This document shows, piece after piece, positions 6,819 through 7,112 of a DNA stretch of 7,112 nt. Position 1 is the first letter of the stretch. Each line of letters opens with the position of its first letter. This DNA is from an uncultured Clostridia bacterium (GTDB taxonomy: Bacteria; Bacillota; Clostridia; Christensenellales; Borkfalkiaceae). Made by a program: the position numbers and the translations under genes. The stretch lies in assembly GCA_947589335.1 (NCBI GenBank), contig CANPZH010000077.1:1-7112 (forward strand). Direction: 5' to 3'. The notes beneath the pieces were generated by a model. It was given only the letters and a program-made list of their open reading frames with translations, had not been told where the DNA came from and did no database searches.

Positions 6819-6834
6819 AATGATTTTCATCATT
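6819..6834. promoter_or_regulatory. Inverted repeat over the transcription start (possible operator)
   Basis: AATGAT (6819-6824) and ATCATT (6829-6834) are perfect inverted arms separated by 4 bases. The repeat covers the end of the -10 box and the predicted +1 (near 6825), the usual place for a repressor site. It is AT-rich and short, so chance is possible. Confidence 0.35.
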
Positions 6835-6859
6835 ATAACATATTTTCAAAATTTGTCAA
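6832..6859 (-). promoter_or_regulatory. Consensus sigma-A promoter of the paralog operon
   Basis: On the minus strand, TTGACA (6859-6854) and TATAAT (6837-6832) are both perfect consensus boxes separated by 16 bases, with TG at 6840-6839 forming an extended -10. The predicted start near 6825 gives a 97-nt leader to the paralog 1 ATG. Such an unusually strong core promoter usually needs negative control, and palindromes lie in its spacer and at its start site. It should drive both surface-protein genes. Confidence 0.9.
6838..6856. promoter_or_regulatory. Near-perfect 19-base palindrome in the promoter spacer (possible operator)
   Basis: Bases 6838-6856 form an odd-centred palindrome (ACA-t-ATTTT-c-AAAA-t-TTGT pattern) with 8 of 9 arm positions pairing; the core TTTTCAAAA is at 6843-6851. 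It fills the space between the -10 and -35 boxes and covers part of the -35. A related 9-base palindrome, TTTTGAAAA, lies in the leader at 6765-6773, 78 bases away centre to centre. This arrangement fits a repressor with a main and an auxiliary site, but the regulator is not in the window. Confidence 0.4.
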
Positions 6860-6860
6860 T

Positions 6861-6964
6861 CGGTTGCAAAAATTCTGTCTGTTTGAACCGAAAATGATCG
6901 CAAAACCCGAACAAAACCCGCACGATCGCGCACGTTCCCCTTCGGCGCAGGGAGGAGGGATCTG
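6861..6964. other. Non-coding upstream region with direct repeats
   Basis: I find no gene here on either strand. The only clear structure is a direct repeat of CAAAACCCG at 6901-6909 and 6912-6920 (period 11, about one helical turn), flanked by GATCG (6896-6900) and CGATCG (6923-6928). It lies about 76-95 bases upstream of the predicted start of the paralog operon, a position compatible with an activator site, but this is only positional inference. Confidence 0.35.
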
Positions 6965-7112
6965 GGGTTGAAATTCCTCGACTTCGCTACGCTCGGAATG
7001 ACTTATCCTCTCTGCCTTGGCGCCCCCTTGAGGGGGGGGGGAACGGCGCCATTCTGCTCAACAGTGCGGTGCACTGTGAGCGGTGCCGTGACGGGAGCGG
7101 TGGCAACCGCGA
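6965..7112. repeat. Hairpin-rich intergenic repeat-like sequence (runs off the window edge)
   Basis: No coding sequence is seen. Several inverted repeats are packed together: ATTCC/GGAAT (6973-6977 with 6995-6999) enclosing TCGACTTCGCTACGCTC; CCCCC-TTGA-GGGGG (7023-7036) running into a G10 tract (7032-7041) and bounded by GGCGCC at 7019-7024 and 7045-7050; ACAGTGC-GGT-GCACTGT (7061-7077); and GCGGT-GGCA-ACCGC (7097-7110). GAGCGGTG also occurs as a direct repeat at 7078-7085 and 7095-7102, period 17. The minus-strand phrase ATTCCGAGCGTAGCGAAG resembles dispersed intergenic repeats I recall from several bacterial genomes. Only one copy is present here, so repeat status is inferred. Confidence 0.5.

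Noticed and set aside
6729..6833. A 35-residue N-terminal extension of paralog 1 from an ATG at 6833
   Set aside because: That ATG lies in the -10 box, upstream of the predicted transcription start, has no ribosome site, and would bury the signal peptide. The ATG at 6728 has AAGGAG at ideal spacing.
7019..7112. CRISPR array or small structured RNA gene
   Set aside because: The repeats are inverted or only two short direct copies, with no regular spacer pattern, and no known RNA family fold was recognised.

Overview
The window is GC-rich (about 60% by eye) and carries five protein-coding genes. Several features point to a Gram-positive, probably a GC-rich gut-type Clostridia (Bacillota). These are strong AAGGAG/GGAGG ribosome binding sites, textbook sigma-A promoters, a PepV/Sapep-type dipeptidase, Sec signal peptides and a C-terminal membrane-tail surface anchor. 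The lineage is inferred from style, not from a marker gene.

Layout, left to right. (1) Bases 1-900, plus strand: the C-terminal two-thirds of an M20-family (PepV/Sapep-like) dipeptidase, cut by the window edge. (2) Bases 916-946: a hairpin terminator between two convergent units. (3) Bases 952-2747, minus strand: a two-gene ABC exporter of DrrA/DrrB type, an ATPase followed by an ABC-2 permease, joined by a 4-base ATGA overlap. Its likely promoter (2817-2845) lies partly inside a perfect 34-base palindrome (2788-2821) that also looks like the terminator of the next unit. (4) Bases 2859-6728, minus strand: two tandem paralogous secreted proteins of 643 and 645 residues, joined stop-to-start (TAG then ATG, no gap). 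Each has a signal peptide, a Big_2-type Ig-like domain, a TIM-barrel glycosidase-like domain with a DEP motif, a beta-rich domain, a helical stalk, an acidic Pro-rich linker, and a GGCGG + hydrophobic + basic tail. (5) Bases 6729-6860: a 97-nt leader and a perfect-consensus promoter (TTGACA, 16 bp, TGTTATAAT) surrounded by palindromes that could be operators. (6) Bases 6861-7112: no gene; short direct repeats and a cluster of hairpin-rich sequence that looks like dispersed intergenic repeat DNA.

How it fits together: the paralog pair is one operon making two surface-held, glycan-directed enzymes, probably with related but different substrates. The ABC pair has its own promoter and terminator and resembles a small-molecule or drug exporter, so a direct functional link to the glycosidase-like pair is not shown. 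The most unusual content is the duplicated Big_2/TIM-barrel architecture with a shared GGCGG C-terminal signal in place of LPXTG. I see no phage, CRISPR, insertion sequence, tRNA or rRNA.
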